Below, one piece after another: positions 45,481 to 58,442 of a stretch of DNA of 64,000 nt. A program made the position numbers and the translations under genes. Origin of the DNA: Isoetes taiwanensis (Eukaryota; Streptophyta; Lycopodiopsida; Isoetales; Isoetaceae); assembly GCA_021234155.1 (NCBI GenBank), contig JAJEKV010000085.1:2368896-2432895 (forward strand), read 5' to 3'. Positions within the stretch are counted from its first letter, which is position 1. Each line of letters starts with the position of its first letter. The notes beneath the pieces are model-generated. The model was not told the origin of the DNA, searched no databases, and saw nothing but the letters and a program-made list of their open reading frames with translations.

Positions 45481-47770
45481 CAATGGATCAGGCACGCCTT
45501 TTTTCTCTCTCTTCTTTGAAGCCTTATACGCAGATCGGAATGCATGGTCATAGACAACCACTGCGAGTTGATCAGCTGATTGCATTGCTACGTCGCCTTC
45601 AAGGGAGGTATCTGAGCTAGACCCTGAGCCATCCCCATCATCAACAACTGCGGTGGCACTGTCAACCTCATCTGCCCAACGAAGATGCTGAGTGCGCTTG
45701 TTCTGTCTAGATCGAACTTCGGTCCAGTCCTGTTGCTAAGGTAGAGAGGAAGATGGATTAACAAGAGCAGGCTCTAAGGACTGAGGAGATGGTTGGGCGA
45801 TTGAGCCAATCGTCCAACCGCCTATAGCTATCAAAGTGATTTCCAAGTCTGTGAATCCGAGTTGCAGCTTCCAAATCCAAATCATTTGCAGCATCAAGGA
45901 TCAATGCTTGCAAATAGCTATGAAAATCCTTGATTTCTAAGTCTATGAATTCAAATTGCAGCCTCCAGAATCGCAAATTGCAGATTTAGAGTCCATGGAG
46001 CTGTTTCCAAACTTGCTGCGAAAATCGATGGGGTTGATGGGAAAATGGAATCGAGCTGGTAGGAAATTTATAGGCAAATCGCGGATCACAGCTGTTGGAG
46101 GTAAGTTTCCAAAACGCATGTCCTTTTTCCACAAAAACGCTAGAGCAATTGCAAAAGATATTGTATGAAATACGAAAAATACAAAGGCATTTAATGATAT
46201 ATTGATTTTTACATATGTAAATACATTGACCTAAGGGTATTTTGTGGTTATTTCCAGAATTTTCTACAAAAAACCAAAGAATATGCAGCAATGTTCAAAT
46301 TGCCTAAGGATTAAAACTTCTTGGGAAAAGTATAGAGCTTCGTGCATACACTTCTAACATCATATGACTAATATTCAAGAGGAATTGAGGATTTTATTAT
46401 GAAATGTGGTCCACTAAACGAAATCTAGACTAGATATCTGAGAAAATGGTAATCCTAAGGATAAGAACCTGGTACGTCAAGTTGCCTGCCTGATCGATTT
46501 GGTCTTGTATGGCTGTGGCTGATTTTGCAGAAATAACATTAGCCTCTATGCTTGGCTATTCAGAACTGTCCACTTCTTTGCTGGTTAAACCTTGAATGTT
46601 CCGAGCAGAGCTCCTTTCTTCTTCAAGAGCAGAACATAGACAAGAGCAGTGGAGAAAAATGATTAGAAGCGAAGTATTTTATGGGATCATGTAAACACTG
46701 CCGGTATCTACACCAGCATCTGTCCGCCCCATTTACATTTCGTATAGGTGCCAGCTTGTGCAAGATAGACAGAAAAGGAAGAAATCCGCTGCCGCCGAGG
46801 TGCTTTTAGGTTAAGGGCAAACCCTAATCATGGAAAAGGAAATTTAGAAGCAAATATTTTTTGGTTTATTCGAAATGTATAATACAAGATATGGGGTAGA
46901 ATTTCAATGCCCAATGGTTACAAAATTTGGAAAATTTTCAACTTGATACTCCTGAATATGAGGTCTATGCAACAATCCAATATGAGGTCTATGCAGCTGG
47001 GACTTGGAGTCATGGGTTTGAAGATGTTAACACCTTAATTCAAGATGGGTTTCATTCTCAACACAGTAAAGTAAACGAAAGTTAGTGAAAGTTAATGGAT
47101 ATGCTGGGTACACTATTACTGCCCAAAATTTGTGTTTGTATCAGATGAATTAGGAAGCTTATTAGTGAAGCAAAGTTAATGAAATTGTTATTTTAGGAAT
47201 ATTCGAATAAGGGAATAAGAGGAAATGGAATATTTCAGCTCATTTGTGGAAAGGATAAGTTTCTCAATATTCTGCCACTTGGTTAACAGGAAATAGAGGT
47301 CCAAGTAAGTTGGAAAGAAAGGACAACTACGTTGAGAGCCAAGGTAGTTGTTTGGACATGTACCTCATATTTGTACAGGATATGTGTCTCAAAACATCCG
47401 TTGCTAATAAGGACCACTGGGGGCATGATTTTAACAAGAATCAGCAGTATATTAATCAATATAAAAAAAAAAAAAAAATCTCTGCATGTGGTTCTGCAGG
47501 CTGCAGATATCAAACAGTCCACTAATCACAACTCTAATGGCTACACAACTCTAATGGCTACACAAAAAAAAAACAAAAAACAAGGACCATACACTTGTCA
47601 CCAACCAAAAACAGCAACAGTTTGCATATATCTGATAACAGAGTACAACATTTTTACTGTCAATATTTTACATTACCAGACAAGTACAACATTTTATTGT
47701 CAATATTTTACATTGCAAAACAAGTTATGCTGAACATTATTGCTGTGAAGAACACATAGTATAAAAACGA
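45480..47770. other. LINE upstream flank and intergenic DNA
   Basis: 45480-45980 may hold remnants of the LINE's first ORF or leader, but no nucleic-acid chaperone motif was seen. The rest is AT-rich with a duplicated 'tacaacatttt..tgtcaatattttacatt' stretch at 47642-47720. No gene was recognised. Confidence 0.35.
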
Positions 47771-48247
47771 AAAATGAGCATAGAACGGCTAGGAAGCTCG
47801 CTCATCTTGCAGCGTGGTGCACGGGTGAGCTCGCAAGCCGCTCAAGCCGCTGGCTTGGAAAGAAGCATTGCGGACATGGTTTACTTCCCCTCTCTAAAAC
47901 TTGGCATTCCACGAGACTCACATCCTTCTTTGGATCATCCATTATGTAAGCGCCTCCTCTAAGATGTCAACAACATCGATCGGACTCACATTCAACCTAT
48001 GAACAATTCTCCAAGTATTCGTCTTGACCATTCCACATCAAGGAATGGACCAGCGAGGAACAACTACTCTATCGCCACCTCACCGTTGAAACTTGGGACT
48101 CGGGATCAAGCGCTATGAATAGAGTGAGCGGTGGGGCCGTGAGAGGTTTCTTTGCTCTTGCTCCCCATCACCGCACACCGCAAAACATGCCCACGAATTG
48201 ATTAGTGAGTCGTCTCGTTTGCTCCAAGAATGCAATTGAATTGCTCA

Positions 48248-49197
48248 CTAAGAGATAGCTAACGCCCCATCAACTACATCCAAGGGAATGTAGTCTTGGA
48301 AGCAAGGATGAGCTCGTGATTTTGAGGAGGCCGGAAAGGGGGTCTCCTCAAAGCACTCTTCACCATCCACAAACCCCATGTCCATCTCCTCATCTCCATC
48401 GTCTACAGCCTCCTCTTCATCTAGCATTGCATCCAGTCTGTCTAATTCTCTGGATGCTACTGCATCGTCCCAAAATCGTCTTCGCCTCTTTCCAATTTTC
48501 TCAATTGGGTCCTCACCAGCTGGCAAACCATAGATGACACACCTCATGTCCTTTACGGACGCATGCATTGGATCCAATGCAAGACGCCACGCTACCTCAA
48601 CTCTCTCATAACTAATTTTGTTGCTATTGAGTGGCAGCACCCAAGCGCTTGAAAGCACAAAGCGGCCTGTCCGGAGCATTCTAGCAAGTGTGTAACACAG
48701 GCTAGCAGTTCTTTGCCTCCTGCCATGATAGAGTACGAAATGTCGTGCACGAGCGAGAATGTTTCGATTGTCTAGAACTACACAGTTCTTTATCTCCCCC
48801 GCCCTGTAAAGAGCGTAAAGGTTCTTGCCAACTGCTCAGGAGTAACTGCTTTCATATGGTGCTTGAAATGAATCTTGCCTATATCTTTAAGGCAGTAGCC
48901 TAGCATGCCTTCAAAGCAGTGCAGGCGGGTGTCTCTAAGAGCTTTGCAAAGAATCACACCTCCAGGCGGTCTGTGATCCACCCAGTTCAAAGCATGCTTG
49001 AGGCGAATATTCACAGCTGTCGGAGTGGTCATAGGCATACTGAACACACATTGCATGTGCAAATGGTCCAATTCTGAACCACGCTCAATGGAGAGCATCC
49101 CAGCCAAGCATTCAGCCTGAAGAAATTCACACGTCCTCACATACAGGTCCTCCCATACATCAGCTCCCCAATCTGCCGTTGTCCTTACCGAGATCAA
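48248..49197 (-). pseudogene. Rep-like HUH endonuclease relic (Replitron-like)
   Basis: Two minus-strand frames form one protein. 48790-49197 reads ISVRTTADW, a helix, then LSIERGSELDHLHMQCVF and CFEGMLGYCLKDIGKIHF. H-L-H is an HUH metal-binding motif and Y-C-L-K fits the YxxK nucleophile motif of Rep endonucleases, 59 residues downstream. The frame then shifts near 48805 and resumes as LYRAGEIKNCVVLDNRNILARA and 48248-48679 (SYERVEVAWRLALDPMHAS, EKIGKRRRRFWDD, then an acidic tail). The domain order matches rolling-circle transposases. I assign Replitron-like from general memory of that group; no helicase was seen, which argues against Helitron. There is no ATG: the frame opens after a stop at 49198-49200. 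Terminal structures were not found. Confidence 0.55.
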
Positions 49198-49199
49198 TC

Positions 49200-50490
49200 A
49201 TAGTGGACTTCTCAGCGATGTCATTCTTCCGCCTGCGGAGACTTCCCCCTTTACGCAAATTTCCCTCTCTCTTTTCCTCCCTCTCGCCTTCTCGCCTATC
49301 ATGTTTTTCGTCCTCTCCTTCTCTTTTCTACCTTTAATTCCTCCCTTCTTCCCTCGCCTCTGCATCCTCTTCTCGCCTTCTCATCACGTTTCTCGATTTT
49401 GAGACCAGCGTCCTTTCCTAGGGCCCCCTCTCTTCCAGGGAGGCGTAATCATTGGCATCACGGACATCCGCAAGAACATGAAGCCTATTGTCCCGGACAA
49501 TTTCCGGGGCTCGGATGCCACCTCAACAAAGCCGCTACGTGGAAGACTTTTGTCGCGACTCAAGCCTAATTGAATCCCCGACACACCTAGATGCAAAGTG
49601 GTGAGCTACTCGGTCAAAGCCCTTCCTCGTCGGTGTGAAACGTCGACGGGCATCCTAGCCAAACGTTTCAACATGATGAAAAGGATTAAAGTGTACCTAC
49701 AGCAGGCCGGCTTGATGAGGCGCTATCTGCCATCGCTGCTCTCCTGCTATGGAACTAGGAGCACCCATCTGCAAATCCGAACTTGGCATCCTCAGAGGAC
49801 CAAATTAAAACCGATCGGAGATCACCGCAGATCTCCACGCCAAGCAGCCTAACGCATATGACGCCATCCCTCCCAGCCCAACATCGCCTGAGAATTCGGC
49901 CCCTGCCAGGCCCTCTACAACTGTAAGGTCAGGGAAAAAAGTGCAGCCAAAGGTTGCAAAAAAATGGACGGCCACGGCCTTTTTGGAATTCCACAATAAA
50001 ACCAGATTTGAAAAACAATTGCAAAACTCTAATAGATACTAGATGTCTCTAGTAGAGATGTATCAAAAATGGACTTGCTTCGAGAGTATAGGACAAGCAA
50101 ATTACAAACTTCCTTCCTGACCCCTGTGAAGACCCCTGTGAAGTGCTCCTTAAGTGGATGCCATTGGCTCAAAGAGTTAGTGACCTTGAAACAAGTTTAA
50201 TTGATAATAATAGAATGAGGATAAGTACTATCACATAAAACATTCATTCATATTGATATCAGATTTGAGATGATAGAACAACAAAATCTCATTCATTTCC
50301 CTGGGCTTTTGATACAATTAGTGAGAGCTTGGATGAACAAAGCATCCAAGTTACAACTAGCACTGAATGCGCAACATCAACACCAGAATGCTTAGGTGTG
50401 ATGCAAAAATTTTCTTTTTGTTGCGGGAAAAAGTTTCCGACTCCAGGAAGATCCCAAGCATGTGAGTTGAAAAATATCTTGATAAGACTT
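49200..50490. other. Intergenic stretch without a recognised gene
   Basis: 49245-49400 is pyrimidine-rich. Short frames at 49384-49596 and 49598-49852 show no domain I know. The last part is the 3' flank of the limit dextrinase gene. Confidence 0.4.
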
Positions 50491-50494
50491 CTGC

Positions 50495-53400
50495 TTACAC
50501 AGCTCTCTCTTCAACGAAAACGGTAGTTGTTCGAGCTGGGATATGAAAAGTACCACTTCCTGCATCATATGTTGAAGTCTTGACAATTTCATCCATTGAT
50601 GTAGCCTGCACAGAATACAAAACATTAGAGGGGTTACAGAGACAGGAACTTAATCAAAAATATCATGAGGAGCTCTTCAGATACCTGAACAGGATGTAAC
50701 TTCAGTGCGAGCCCCTTTAAATCCATCACTTTTGCCCTCACAGAAGTAGGCCGTGCATTGAAAAGCACCACAATTTGACGATACCTGTCCAAATTTTAGC
50801 ATGAGGATTAGTTGCTACCTCTAATTAGATTAACCAGTTCACGGTTACTGGTTACTGATAGAGATGAAAGAAATGGACACTTTTTGCACACTTACTTATA
50901 ATCAATAGGAAGTGGGCCATGCTTGCCCTTTTCTCCATCCCGGATCCCCATAATTATCAGTCCAGGAAGAGATTCTCGACCAGTATTATGAAATTTAAGT
51001 CGATCCTGATACATACAAATGATGAGAAGATGTCTTCAAACTGCAGATACTAAAATGGAAAGGCATGCTCACTTGCACGTCCTGATATGTCGGGAGTCGA
51101 AACAGGGGTGATGAGAATCGTATTTTTAAAAGATCTTGCAAATTTGCAACAGATTGTAGAATATGGTGCTTTTCTGGCTTGAATGATGGATTCTCCAAGA
51201 GCTTCTCCATGCTGCAGACAACATCTTTCATATTTAATTACACAAAAAAGCAAACACACTTAAAATTAACCTCTGCTTAGTAATCTTACATGGGCCATTT
51301 TGAGCCATTTTTGCCTTTAGGAGGTAGACCAACTCCCCAATTATTTGTCTCGTATGTAAAATCCAACCTAGCAATATGAACCAAAGATGAACAGCTATTC
51401 AACATCATTTCAACCCTCTAAGAATTCTCCAAGATTAGACTGATACACAAGAGATTGGACTAGTTTGTTGATGTTACTCTGACCTATGCACTTTTGCTTA
51501 TACTTGATATCTCATTTTTATGTATTGAAACAAAGTGTTACGGACCTGTTGAACCAATCGCCTGAATTGTAAGAATCTCGATCGAGTGACTTAGAACGCA
51601 GCATGTCATCACCAGCATGGAAGAAGGGTATACCCTGTTTACAATACAAGTTAGATGCCAAAATATGGAAGTACTGACAGATGGAACAAAAGGAGTTTAC
51701 ATGCATGCTAAGGAAGCTTAGGTCTCTATAGTACTTGACAATGCCTCCCTATTCACTCTTCAGGGGAGGATTCAATAAGCTCGGACAAACCATAGAGACT
51801 ACTTAAGATATTGGAGTACCTGTCCCAGTGTCACGATGCTTGTTGCCAAGTTGTTCATTCTGCAACATTGATCAAGACTGACTTCATCTGCTGCCTGGAA
51901 GCCAACTTCAAGTTTTAAAACCATGGTGTTAAATTGAAATAATATGGACACTTTCTATTTCAAATAAGCATCAATTAACATGTTTGAACTGCTCACCTTC
52001 ATCATAATGATGTTGAAAAGTGTCTCGTTGTCATGTGCCAAGACATAATTTACCTGCAAATGTAAGAACACAAGCATGTAGGAATGAGGTGGATCATCTT
52101 GGCATATTAAACCTATCACATATTTTGTCTTTGCTGCACAGACAAGTCAAATCTATTGTTCTTATTGTCGGCATAATCTATATTTCTACAATTTGATGGA
52201 ATCTCTATGTGGATAAAAGGAAGATGAAACATATATGGTGGTATGACATAGTAATTGTTTCTTCTTAAAAGAACAATTTGAGGTAAGGAAAAAGGAATAT
52301 TGTTAACACACTGTAAGGTGAAAGCCCATTCACTATGCAGTTATTATTTATAGAAGTGAGATTGTGGATACCATATGACCTTTCCAAACAAAAATTTGTC
52401 CTAAGAATTCACAATATAGCAAGGTGAGCCTTACGATTTCTTCTGGTGCTGACGCATATCCGACTGGGCACCCATCATGAGTGAGCACTTCTGAGCCTTT
52501 CACCTGTTAAAAAATTTCAGTTGAGGCAAATTAGCAAAATGCGCCCATATATTTTCTATGCAATATGTAGACAAGAATATCTGATATGTGTAAGCACCCT
52601 GTACACTAGAACTTAAGTTTTAAACATAAAGCTTGCTAAAGCGTATAGCACCCCAGTTAATAACACAAGCGAAGATGTTTGCATAATAATGGGAGGTACT
52701 TAAGGTAGCATGGGCAACATTAGAAAGACAAATAGCCATTAGAGTACATCACGTCCTAACAAAGTCTTACCTTCTTTCCTTCATGATTAATAAACTCATA
52801 GTTCTTCAGATTCCCCGCCAATGCAAGCTGCACAAACATTTGAGTCATATAAATTGATCACCATGAAAAATGATTGTTGATTGCAACCTATCCACACTTA
52901 CACGAATCCAATCAGTAATAGACACTAGATGTTTTAGTGTTGCCTCTTCATCTCCTTGATAAAAGTCGTTTGGCTGCAAATTTACTGATATTATTTAATA
53001 TATTCATCAACACGTCTAAAAAGACAACAAGAGGACAGTCCACTTCCCCTAAGATTAAAGCGTGTGACTGGTGTTGCATATTGTACCTGTAAATGCAGAC
53101 CTGTCACAAATCCTTGAAGAAGAGGATCCCCAAAAGGTGAACCACCGATGGCAGTATCTCTAAGCCTGTCATTGAAACTGGCAGTAAAAAGGGTAGACAA
53201 AGTGAGTATACAGGCGGAAACTTCAATTCATTATAGCAAGTAAATCACTCACGTGCCAATCCCAGTGCCAGAAAGGTTGATCTGTGATGCATTAACTCCG
53301 CGTGCATTATTTGAAACCTCCCCAAAGTCCCAGCCCTCTCCATAGCTAAACAGAAAGGAGAAACCAGACGGAAATTTTAGTTCCTCTAATAGGCTGATCA

Positions 53401-56400
53401 TTGCAAACATATGAAGGACGAACATGAAAACCATCGCTGGTGATCTTAAGTTCCTTTAGTTTGGTAGGACCTAAGAGAATTATGGATGTGGCGCAATAGA
53501 CTTACAGGTAGAGTTTCGAGCCATCAACACCGGAATCTTCTTCAGTTAAACTCCTCAGAGCCTTCTTTGCCCAAAGCTGAAAAAGAAAAATTATTTGGTT
53601 ATTAAGGGCGTGAGATAAGAAACAACATATGGAAGAAAACATTTGATATCTGCTCACCATTGTGCGTTTCATAAGGTGACCCATCAAGTCAAAACGGAAC
53701 CCATCCACCTGCACAGCAGTGAGAAGCATGGGTCCACAAAGAAATGGAGAATAAAGAATAATAATTCAAAATGTTGCTTAAAATGCTTCTTTCGAGTAGT
53801 GTGCAGTGGAAACCTTGTAGTTTCTTGCCCAGTGCTGCAGGTCGTCAACAATAAGTCTTTCCATCATATAATGCTCACTTGCAGTGTTATTTGCACAAGT
53901 GCTATTCTCAACTATGCCATCCCTATTACACCGTAGATAATAACCAGGTACAACCTGCCAATTTAGCAATATAAGAATGCCATGCTTACATTGGAGGATC
54001 TAATCAACAGAATGGCTAAAACTTTGGCTGGTACTAATTTAAAACTTGCACTACAAGCATATTGACAGAAAAATAAAGACAGCAAGAAACGCGTAGATAG
54101 TTGCTCATAAATTCATCCTAAGAACCCTGGTGCACCTTGTCTAAGACTGAGTGAGATCCAGTGGGTCCACTTCCATGCACATGGTTGTAAACAACGTCCA
54201 GAACAACACGCATGCCAATTTTGTTGAGTCCCTGCATAACAGCCAGCAACACTTGTAATGTTCCAGAAATTTCGTTTGAACTACCATACAATAATGTTGG
54301 GATCAGAGAAAGGTACATGGGATCAGAGAAAGGTACAGGCACATGCTTGAAAACAAACGGACCTTGAGCATAAGAATGACTGCTCACCTGAACCATCTTT
54401 CTGAACTCCAGTGTCCGGCATGGTCCATCAGGATTGGTTGCATAGCTTCCATCTGGTACACCCCAATTGACTGGGTCATACCTACATAGACGGGATAAAC
54501 CTGTTTAGACATTGAAAATTTCCCATAAAATACGACTCAAGCATATTCCCTAAACACACCCCCAGTTGAAGCCATCTTCATCCTGCACAGCTACTACTGC
54601 GGCCTGTTGCTCCGCACTATTTGCTGCAGCTATTTTCAGCTTCTCATAATCTAATCAAGAGGAGAATGGCAATACGTGTGAGAATTTGGAAGACAAGACT
54701 CCTCGATTGACTATTGGCAGGTTCTTACCAACAGTCTTCCAGGCCTCTTTTCTTTCATTGACAGTTCCAAAGTCAAAGGTAGGCAAAAGGTGCACATGAG
54801 TAATTCCTGCCTCTGACAGCTTCTTCAAATGTGAAATTCCAGCAGAATCCTGTCATACCACGAAAGTCAATTCCAGATCATATATGTACAATTTCAAATT
54901 TAGCATGTATACAATAATGAAAATGTTGACTCCAAGCATATAACTTATAGTTATAGAGCATCAATGGCCTTGCAAACAGTAATTCTGTAGGCAAAAATTT
55001 GGCATGTACGATTTCAAATTTGGCATGTATACAATAAAAAATGTTGACTCCAAGCATATAACTTATAGTTATAGGACATCAATGGCCTTGCAAACAGTAA
55101 TTTACAGATAAGCAGTTCTGTTCCCTTTGTCTATGCAGCTAAAAAGGGTTCCAAGGGGGGAAGCCAACAATGGAAATATAAAAGACAGATTGCAGTGTCA
55201 AAATAAATGGTTAAACTAGATACTTTATCCTTCTTAATTCTAACAACCACAATGATAATAAAGCAATAACTAATAATGATGATAATAAATAATAATGATG
55301 GTGAGCATGATTACCTTCTCAGCGAAAGCTAGGTAAGTCCCACGTTTGTCTGGATGGATGCTAGTGTCAAAGGCGCTATACAGAAATAGTGCATAAACGC
55401 ATTAGTATAGATTACATCCTCTTTCATGTAAACAACCTTGTCATTTCTTTATCCTAATCTTTCACTTGCTATTCAAGCTTTACAAACATATCATTGTCTG
55501 CAAGAGGGAAGTTAGCAAGCTTTTAGCTTAGGCTCCAGCCGCCTTCCAATAAAAGCTGCCAACCAACTAGACAAAACACAATGTAGCAAAACGTATACAA
55601 ATTTATATGACAAGGTCAATTATGTAAGTCACCCAACTATTCCTAACTATTACAATCAGGAATAACATAACATGTTTTTAATAAAATTTAGAAGGGAATA
55701 TGAGAAATTACCTAAAGTCACGAACGTGGAGCTCATAAATAGCTATGTCATTAAATGATTCAAGCTCCGGCTTTATCTCACTAAGATTTGTCCATCCATC
55801 CGGAAAATATGCAGGGTCTTCCAAATCAATGATTAAGGATCGCTCTCCATTTGCTGAAAGACTGCCATATGAAAGAGCACAACAATAATATGAGTCCCAC
55901 CCAGTAGGCCAGTTTACAGTTTAACTACTACATACAATTAAACAGATGGTTTAACTATATACCCGCGTGAATATGGATCATTTGCAAGGGAGGTTTCTAT
56001 CCTTCCAGTCAGGGGATGGTAAACTGTTACTTCGAAAAGGTAATACATCCCAATCCAATCCTTAGGTCCACTGACACTCCACACTCGATCTCCCTCCTCC
56101 ATGTCCAATATCTCCTTTGGCTCCCCACCCGATGGTGTTGAGTATAAGAAAATACGAACGTTCTGTTCAGATGCGTCAGACCATGTCAGGCATATGTTGA
56201 ACAGATATGGAAGAAACCGTTCAAATAACAGGTACCTGAGCAGAGGGAGCCCATAGATACAGAGAAACAGAATTCTCATTTAGAATTGTTCCTAATGGAC
56301 CATTGTATGCATAGAGGTCATCAAGGACACCAGGAAGCTGCACGCCGGTTGCATCAATGGGAGTTCCTTTCCCTGTAACAATATAGCAGTCTGTAAAATG

Positions 56401-58442
56401 AACACATAATAAGCATAATGCCAGAATAATACCATTGACAGCAGCCAGTGCTAATTGGCACTTCACAAGTTGTTTCGCATCACAGAATCTTGGCATCGAG
56501 AATGTACTATACCCCGTGACGTATGGAAATTTCTCTAGAAACTGAAATGTTCATAAATTTATAGATTTATTAAGAAAAAAAGAAAGAAATGATAAAGAGC
56601 AACAGTTGAGAGAGAGATGATACTTACAGATGGTGGAAGTGGAGTCAAATTTTTATCTAACCTGACTATCATGTCAGCCCCTGCAAATTACTATGTTAGT
56701 CTCTTAAGTTACTTCTTGATAAAGTGCAAAATCTCTTTGGATATGAGCCTTGCCTTCAATTCCCTTCCCTGTAATATTTAAACTAGCATCTTTGCTTGCA
56801 TGAAGATATACTTGCGCGTCATCAGTATTTATATCCCAGGCCAGGAGTGATTTACTGAGCCAATATGCTCTCGACAAGCCAAGGTTACCCTACAAAGCAA
56901 ACATCTGCATCTTAGTAAACTGAAATATATCAAAATATCTGTTTTCTTTTTTTAACCACGAACAAAATAGGACCCTCAATGATGCATTATAGATATACAA
57001 TGAGATTAGATGCAGACCTGCGGCAGCATGTTTAGATCAGGTTTCTCAAAAAATAAAGTTCTACTTTCTGAAACCAGCCACAGTGAGGACATTTGTTTCT
57101 GTTCGTGTGATACAGAGCCCATATTATCCTGCAAAACAACCAGAATCACATCATAACCATAACTTTCAAGATCCTTTCCTAATAAAAAAACCCATACTAG
57201 TTAGAATCTATAAGAGTCAGATGCGACACTGCACCAATGGGACCAAATCAACTGACCTCAATGTTTCCTTTGTGAACAATGAAGTTCAATAAGTCGTCCC
57301 CTTTTGTCAGTACATCCCAGTATACTCCAAATTCAGTCGAACCCGAAGGCAGCATGGGAGACTCCCATGTAGTTGTAAGATGTGTGCCTCCCCACAAATG
57401 GAGTCCCCAGTCCTTGTACTTTCCATCCTTCCTGCAGAGGAAAAAGGAAAAATTTAACAAAGAAAACTCGAAAGCTGTGGTGAAAAACAACACATTCAGT
57501 TAGAAGTCGATCAAATTCATAGGTAGTTGTTAAAATCTCAGAAGCTGCTTAGCATTTAAACGTGCTGCTGACTAGCAGCAGTTTTCTACCGCCTTACAGT
57601 AACCCATTTTTTAATTAGGCGTCACTTCTAAAGCTATAGTGTTGCCAGTGTCCAATTAACAAGTGAATTCCGACCAGAACTAACAGAAGACAAAAGCAAA
57701 CCGATCTAAGCAAAGAGTAATTTTCCGAGTAGTTCATAGCTTACGCGTAGAAAGTGAAGCATTTCTGAAATTTTCCTAGCAGGCTAAATGGTTGACCTTG
57801 GCTCTAGAAACAGAATTCCGGGGCTCAACACACAAGAGCTACCTGGGACATCTGCACCTTGAACAACTGGCTGAGTATTCTAAAGGAAAATGGATAATAA
57901 TTAAGAGAGAAATGTTCCGGCATTAGAAAACTTCTGCCAGCACCAAATGCTCCGCAGCAGAAGGGATCACCGGCAGATGTACCAGCTTGCAACCTACATT
58001 GCCAGGGGAAGCAATAAAAAAACTCAGAAACACGACCCCTGGAACTATTTTACAGATCTTCCAGGCAATTCCGCTTCCGGCGCCACCGGAACTACAAACC
58101 AAGTCCAACAATTAATCAATTTCTTGTAACCAAGGTGGTCGAAAGCACAAACCTATGGTAATGAATACGCACAACAGACTGTGCGCTTCCATCTTGTACC
58201 TCTGCTTCCTCTTCTTCTGCAGCCAAGGTAACGAGCCCAAAATCACTCCGGCCATATCCATTACCAAAATTGCCGAAGAAATTTTGCTCCTTCTTGGAAG
58301 CCGGGGACAAGCTAAGAGATCCCCATCGTTTTGAGTCTTCGAGATGCAGGGGTGCCAAGGGAGAGCCTGTTTGGGGAGAACCAGGAGGAACCTTTGGGAA
58401 AATCACCGGACTGGTTGGAGCAGCAAGGCCGACGGAAGCCAT
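50495..58442 (-). CDS. PU1: Limit dextrinase / pullulanase (GH13), 30 exons, one frameshift
   Basis: The enzyme hydrolyses alpha-1,6 branch points of starch, normally in plastids. Exons: 58153-58442, 57257-57431, 57018-57128, 56754-56889, 56628-56680, 56433-56541, 56236-56372, 55963-56162, 55712-55861, 55315-55375, 54729-54849, 54560-54650, 54388-54481, 54136-54231, 53814-53954, 53658-53708, 53506-53576, 53253-53345, 53087-53177, 52902-52973, 52771-52827, 52435-52503, 51997-52053, 51820-51895, 51546-51634, 51290-51367, 51073-51211, 50896-51005, 50685-50784, 50495-50605. Residues 1-90 look like a Ser/Pro-rich transit peptide. About 91-185 is a CBM41-like domain ([18 protein letters not shown]), then the SRAYWLSK region, CBM48 ([11 protein letters not shown]) and the GH13 barrel. 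Motifs: [15 protein letters not shown] (nucleophile near D662); YGEGWDFGE (acid near E699); AHDNETLF (near D831). Their spacing of 37 and 132 matches the family. About 1075 aa if restored. Exon 24 has one extra base (51840-51842), giving an early stop in exon 25. Intron 4 appears to be GC-AG. Confidence 0.93.
54886..55110. repeat. 120-bp tandem duplication in a limit dextrinase intron
   Basis: 54886-55005 and 55006-55110 share 'atttcaaattt', 'agcatataacttatagttat' and 'catcaatggccttgcaaaca' at a 120-bp offset. They lie in the intron between exons 10 and 11. Confidence 0.85.

Noticed and set aside
48248-49197. Helitron transposase
   Set aside because: The nucleophile motif has a single Tyr in YxxK context and no PIF1-type helicase follows. 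The layout fits small Rep-type or Replitron-like enzymes better.
57923-58129. Open frame in the first limit dextrinase intron, considered as an extra exon
   Set aside because: The splice from 58153 to 57431 joins HYHR to KDGKYKDWG in perfect frame and domain context, leaving no room for it.
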